A DNA stretch of 64,000 nucleotides from contig NZ_FTNR01000009.1 of the NCBI RefSeq assembly GCF_900156475.1, positions 124,001-188,000 of the forward strand, in the 5' to 3' direction. The notes beneath the pieces were generated by a model. That model did not search any database. It was given only the letters and a program-made list of their open reading frames with translations, and was not told the origin of the DNA. Both the position numbers and the translations under genes were made by a program. Positions 60,811-64,000 of the stretch are shown here, one piece after another (within the stretch, counting starts at the first letter, position 1; the number at the start of each line of letters is the position of its first letter). Origin of the DNA: Natronorubrum thiooxidans. GTDB lineage: Archaea; Halobacteriota; Halobacteria; Halobacteriales; Natrialbaceae.

Positions 60811-60889
60811 AATGAGCGAGCGCGGATAATCAGTTGGACGGGATTGAGAGAGAGAATGAGTGAGTGCGAACAGTCAGTTGGACTGGATT
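60811..60889 (+). repeat. Two 35-base direct repeats inside the origin
   Basis: Copies at 60811-60845 and 60855-60889 match in 29 of 35 bases, spaced 44 bases start to start. Shared blocks include AATGAG, GAG.G, CAGTTGGAC and GGATT. They lie between ORB3 and the AT-rich part. Confidence 0.7.
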
Positions 60890-60904
60890 AGTGGATTGGC
60901 TGAC

Positions 60905-61035
60905 GACAACACAGCTTCTATCTCTTTCTTCTTCTTTCTAGAAACACGTCTAGCTAGTATAGTACGATTAACTCTTTTGATAGACACATATATTCCTGGT
61001 ATCTATCCATGATGGCATTTATCATAGCTCCATTT
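60905..61035. other. Probable duplex-unwinding region of the origin
   Basis: The most AT-rich stretch of the window, with pyrimidine runs (TCTTTCTTCTTCTTTC) and TAGCTAGTATAGTACG. An inverted repeat GATAGA (60979-60984) / TCTATC (61002-61007) is present. It is flanked by oppositely oriented ORB3 and ORB4, as expected where Orc1/Cdc6 melts DNA. Confidence 0.7.
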
Positions 61036-61106
61036 GGACCGCTCAACGGCGTCGTTCACGTCCTCGAGACGGTCACCACAACTGCCGGGACCCTCTCGAA
61101 CCCCCC

Positions 61107-61128
61107 TTTCACTCTGAACGAGGGGTGT
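61107..61128 (+). repeat. Origin recognition box ORB4
   Basis: Same 22 bases as ORB1 and ORB3 in the opposite direction (plus strand), followed by GGGGG. Together with ORB3 it brackets the AT-rich region. It lies about 215 bases before the orc1/cdc6 start. Confidence 0.87.
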
Positions 61129-61343
61129 GGGGGTCGTGTGGAACGATCCGATAGGGACCCCATCGAATCACCAGTGACCTCGACCGCATACTCCTCGAGG
61201 AACGCCCAGTACAGTCTGCATCCGGGGGATTCTGTATCAACGTGAAGACGGCCGAAACACACCGTCTGAAAACGTCTCCCGGACTGTTATCAGTCTGAAC
61301 TACCTTCCATAGTTTTATTATGTGTGTCTCCAAGAACGGAGAC

Positions 61344-62627
61344 ATGGCTGAACAGGCAGGGGACCCGCTTTTCCAATCTCACGATCCGATCTTCGATCGG
61401 AAGGAACTCCTCCACGTCGGTCACGTTCCCGACGAAGACCGGATCGTTGGACGGGACGACGAGATCCAGTCCGTCGCCGCGGAGGTCGGCGCGATCACGC
61501 GTGGCGATCCGCCGAATAACGTGATGATCTACGGCAAGACCGGCACCGGAAAGAGTCTCATCTCCCGACACGTCGCCACGCGAGCACAGACGGCGGCTCG
61601 AGACAACGAGATCGACTGTGGCGTCCTCTATATCGACTGCTCTGAAGCGAACACGGAAACCCGCGCGACGCGTCAGTTGGCGCTCAGTTTGAAAGACCAG
61701 ACGGGCTATCAGGAGAACATTCCGCTCCGGGGCGTCGGGACGATGGAGTACTACCAGCACATCTGGCGAATCCTCGAGGACTGCTTCGACGCGATCGTCG
61801 TCATTTTAGACGAGATCGATAAACTGGACAACAGCAACATCCTGATGCAACTCTCGCGGGCCCGTGAAGCCCAGAAGACGGACGCCTATATTGGCGTGAT
61901 CGGCATCAGTAACAAGGTCAAATATCGAGAGACGCTTGACGAACGCATCGACAGCAGCTTTGGGCACCGAGAGCTGTTCTTTCATCCGTACGACGCCTCC
62001 CAGCTCCGGGAGATCATGCGAAATCGCGAGGACGCGTTCCAGCCCGACGTCTTAGAGGACGGCACGATCGAACTCTGTGCAGCGCTTGCCGCCAAGAAAC
62101 ACGGTGACGCCCGCAAAGCGATCGAGATTCTCAAAGAAGCCGGCGAACTCGCCCGACGCACCGGCTCGGAGACCGTCTCGGAGGGCCACATCCAGCAGGC
62201 CCAAGAGGTCGCCGAGATCAACCGCATCGAGGAACTCACCAGCGGGGCGACCGTCCACGCGAAGCTCGCCCTCTATGCGCTGGCGAGTCGGATCATCACC
62301 GGCGACCGCGAGACCCACAAGACACGGGAAATCTACGAGCGCTACGTCGACATCTGTAACATGGTCACCACCGATCCGATCACCGAAAACGGTCTCTATC
62401 GCCAGCTCAAAGAGCAGGCGTTTCTGGGCGTTATCGAGTCAGAAAAGACCGGTGGCGGCCGCTCGCAGGGGAGTTACCTCCTGCATCGTCTCGTGACTGA
62501 CCCGAAACACATCATCAAGGCAGTCCGACGGGACGATTCACTCGAGGAGCTTCCGGCGTACGACCACCTCACGGAGACGGGGCATGCAGCGAGCAACCGT
62601 GACGTCGATCTGTCCTCGTTTTCCTGA
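61344..62627 (+). CDS. Orc1/Cdc6 replication initiator
   Basis: A 427-residue AAA+ initiator that binds origin boxes and loads the MCM helicase. Walker A is GKTGTGKS at 64-71 and Walker B IVVILDEID at 151-159; the C-terminal winged helix (about 330-420: HKTREIYERYVDICNMVTTD) recognises the ORB. The ATG at 61344 is preferred over an in-frame ATG at 61320 because the latter overlaps a TATA-like TTTTATTA at 61313-61320, which puts transcription start close to 61344 (a leaderless message). It is flanked by ORB elements on both sides, the normal set-up for an origin and its cognate initiator. Confidence 0.95.
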   Translation: MAEQAGDPLFQSHDPIFDRKELLHVGHVPDEDRIVGRDDEIQSVAAEVGAITRGDPPNNVMIYGKTGTGKSLISRHVATRAQTAARDNEIDCGVLYIDCSEANTETRATRQLALSLKDQTGYQENIPLRGVGTMEYYQHIWRILEDCFDAIVVILDEIDKLDNSNILMQLSRAREAQKTDAYIGVIGISNKVKYRETLDERIDSSFGHRELFFHPYDASQLREIMRNREDAFQPDVLEDGTIELCAALAAKKHGDARKAIEILKEAGELARRTGSETVSEGHIQQAQEVAEINRIEELTSGATVHAKLALYALASRIITGDRETHKTREIYERYVDICNMVTTDPITENGLYRQLKEQAFLGVIESEKTGGGRSQGSYLLHRLVTDPKHIIKAVRRDDSLEELPAYDHLTETGHAASNRDVDLSSFS

Positions 62628-62702
62628 CGGTTCACTCGTCGACAGTACCGGGCCAACCGATGTCGAATACCTGTTCTGGACGACGGGGGGTTCACACTGT
62701 CG

Positions 62703-62724
62703 TTTCAGTCTGAACGAGGGGTGT
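62703..62724 (+). repeat. Origin recognition box ORB5, downstream of orc1/cdc6
   Basis: TTTCAGTCTGAACGAGGGG plus TGT, one base different from ORB4, followed by GGGGGA. It lies 75 bases after the orc1/cdc6 stop and outside the main cluster, between the initiator and the second glutamate dehydrogenase. Confidence 0.82.
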
Positions 62725-62769
62725 GGGGGATGAACCTGTAAAAACGCGAGTCGACAGTCTCCCTCGAGA

Positions 62770-64000
62770 CTACGGCCAGAGCCCACGCACGTCGTGAGCA
62801 TCGGCGATCCGCGAGAGCGCGACGATATAGGTCGCATCGCGCCAGGTGACGTCACGAGCGTCGTACTCCTCTCGAATGGCGTTCCAGGCCTGGAGCATCT
62901 CGTCTTCGAGTTCCTCGTGGACGCGCTCGAGGCTCCACTTGCGACGGTTGATGTCCTGGAGCCACTCGAAGTAGCTCACGGTCACACCGCCGGCGTTGGC
63001 GACGATGTCGGGGATGACGGGCACGCCCCGCTCTTCGAAGATTTGGTCAGCCGTCGAGGTCGTTGGTCCGTTCGCGCCTTCGATAATCAGATCGGCACTG
63101 ACATCGTGTGCGTTCTCGGCGGTCAGGACGTTGCCGATCGCGGCCGGAATGAGGATATCGACGTCGAGTTCGAGCAGTTCGTCGTTCGACAGCGTTTCGG
63201 GGGCGTCGTAACCCGAGACCATGCCTGGCGTCTCGTCGTGGTCTTCGACGTCGGTCGTGTCGAGCCCGTCGGGATCGTAGATCGCGCCGTCGATGTCCGA
63301 GACGGCGACGATCGACGCGCCGAGATCGTCGAGATAGCGTGCGGCGTTGGCCCCGACGCTGCCGAACCCCTGGACGGCGACGGTGGTATCCTCGATGTCC
63401 CAGTCGTAGTAGTCGATCGCCTCTCGAGCGATGATGCCGACGCTTCGACCGGGTGCTCGTTCCCGACCGTAGGAGCCGCCGATGACCGGCGGCTTGCCGG
63501 TGACGACGCCAGGCTCGGTCTCGCCCTGTTGCATCGAGTAGGCGTCCATGAACCACGCCATTTCCTGCGGGCCGGTTCCCATGTCCGGTGCTGGAATATC
63601 TTTCATCGGGCCGATCACGGGGCGCAACTCCTCCGCGAACCGGCGAGTGAGCCGCTCGGTTTCGTCCTCGCTGAGGTCTTTCGGATCGACGACGACGCCG
63701 CCTTTCGCGCCGCCGAAGGGGAGGTCCATCACGGCGCACTTCCAGGTCATCCACATCGAGAGCCCGACACACTCCTCTTCGCTCACGCCAGGGTGATAGC
63801 GCAGACCGCCTTTGTACGGGCCACGAACGCTGTCGTGGTGGGCGCGATACCCCGTGAACATCTCCCGGCTTCCGTCATCGCGCTCGAGTGGGATCGTCAC
63901 ACGGTAGACGCTCGTCGGATGTCGCAGTCGTTCGACGATCCCCGCGTCGACGTCGAGATGAGCGGCTGCTCGCTCGAGTTGGCGACGGGCTGTTTCGACG
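62770..64000 (-). CDS. Glutamate dehydrogenase, copy 2 (5' end beyond the window)
   Basis: A glutamate dehydrogenase whose 5' end is cut by the window edge: the frame continues through 63999 without a start codon, so at least 409 residues are encoded here. The visible parts include [54 protein letters not shown] and [13 protein letters not shown]. It differs from copy 1 through much of its length, so it is an old paralogue and may use a different cofactor or direction. A GTG at 63900 is inside the conserved region and is not the start. Confidence 0.93.
   Translation of the reverse strand, partial: VETARRQLERAAAHLDVDAGIVERLRHPTSVYRVTIPLERDDGSREMFTGYRAHHDSVRGPYKGGLRYHPGVSEEECVGLSMWMTWKCAVMDLPFGGAKGGVVVDPKDLSEDETERLTRRFAEELRPVIGPMKDIPAPDMGTGPQEMAWFMDAYSMQQGETEPGVVTGKPPVIGGSYGRERAPGRSVGIIAREAIDYYDWDIEDTTVAVQGFGSVGANAARYLDDLGASIVAVSDIDGAIYDPDGLDTTDVEDHDETPGMVSGYDAPETLSNDELLELDVDILIPAAIGNVLTAENAHDVSADLIIEGANGPTTSTADQIFEERGVPVIPDIVANAGGVTVSYFEWLQDINRRKWSLERVHEELEDEMLQAWNAIREEYDARDVTWRDATYIVALSRIADAHDVRGLWP

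Noticed and set aside
61009-61245. A 78-codon frame across the origin ORB4
   Set aside because: It overlaps the ORB and unwinding region, and its composition shifts with the repeats. No ribosome-binding site or homology features are seen.
58046-64000. The two glutamate dehydrogenases as a recent tandem duplication
   Set aside because: They differ at many positions, including the motifs around the catalytic lysine and cofactor site, and are separated by unrelated genes; they are old paralogues.
1-64000. tRNA, rRNA, insertion sequence or prophage genes
   Set aside because: I looked for T-loop-like GGTTCGAATC motifs, transposase features and integrase features across the intergenic stretches and found none that held up.

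Overview
The window is about 64 kb of haloarchaeal chromosome. The evidence is very acidic proteins, high GC with abundant CTCGAG/TCGA words, leaderless-type promoters with TATA boxes close to start codons, and typical haloarchaeal genes: deoxyhypusine synthase, archaeosortase A, bacterio-opsin-activator and HalOD1 domain proteins, a group-I-type geranylgeranylglyceryl phosphate synthase, and an Orc1/Cdc6 initiator. The flavour is that of the Natrialbales (Natrinema/Haloterrigena/Natronorubrum), which is an inference. No rRNA, tRNA, CRISPR array, insertion sequence or prophage is visible.

Layout: (1) 0.1-7.1 kb carries a PhzF-like isomerase, a BAT-type regulator, a hydroxybutyrate-dehydrogenase-like SDR translationally coupled to an acyl-CoA synthetase, deoxyhypusine synthase, and a DUF1059/OsmC pair. 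(2) 7.6-21.0 kb is a lactate/glycolate utilisation island: a LutB-LutA fusion and LutC diverge from the first of three LctP-type permeases, a HalOD1 protein and a winged-helix regulator lie between the permeases, and a giant FAD/Fe-S D-lactate dehydrogenase fusion closes the island. (3) 21.1-28.3 kb has a LiaF-like membrane protein, GatB, and a complete five-gene Liv-type ABC importer. (4) 28.4-41.6 kb is housekeeping and cell-surface genes, including thioesterase, flavin oxidase, cupin, archaeosortase A with a phosphoesterase, enoyl-CoA hydratase, glycosyltransferase, methyltransferase, MBL hydrolase, YkgJ-like protein, GGGP synthase and a TRAM protein. (5) 41.7-57.9 kb holds a radical SAM protein, small zinc-ribbon proteins, Hsp20, an amino-acid-oxidase-like flavoprotein, DUF502, Nudix, a GPGS-like glycosyltransferase, two YdjM-like membrane proteins, a nucleotidyltransferase/acyltransferase, ALDH, a RIO-like kinase and further membrane proteins. 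(6) 58.0-64.0 kb holds two divergent-in-sequence glutamate dehydrogenases (the second runs off the window) flanking a CitE-like lyase and a probable replication origin: inverted origin-recognition-box repeats, an AT-rich unwinding region, and orc1/cdc6.

The strongest non-gene signals are: the origin with four long near-identical ORB elements upstream of orc1/cdc6 and a fifth downstream; a dispersed palindromic element (TGATACGGTCTGCTGT ends) that twice supplies the stop codon of the gene it abuts; a 26-bp perfect palindrome between divergent genes; a start-codon-sequestering hairpin plus overlapping upstream ORF at hsp20; and a shared ACTGTAC motif linking a regulator's own promoter to the lut/lctP promoter region. 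Functions given for paralogous transporters and ligases are family-level; exact substrates are not readable from the sequence.
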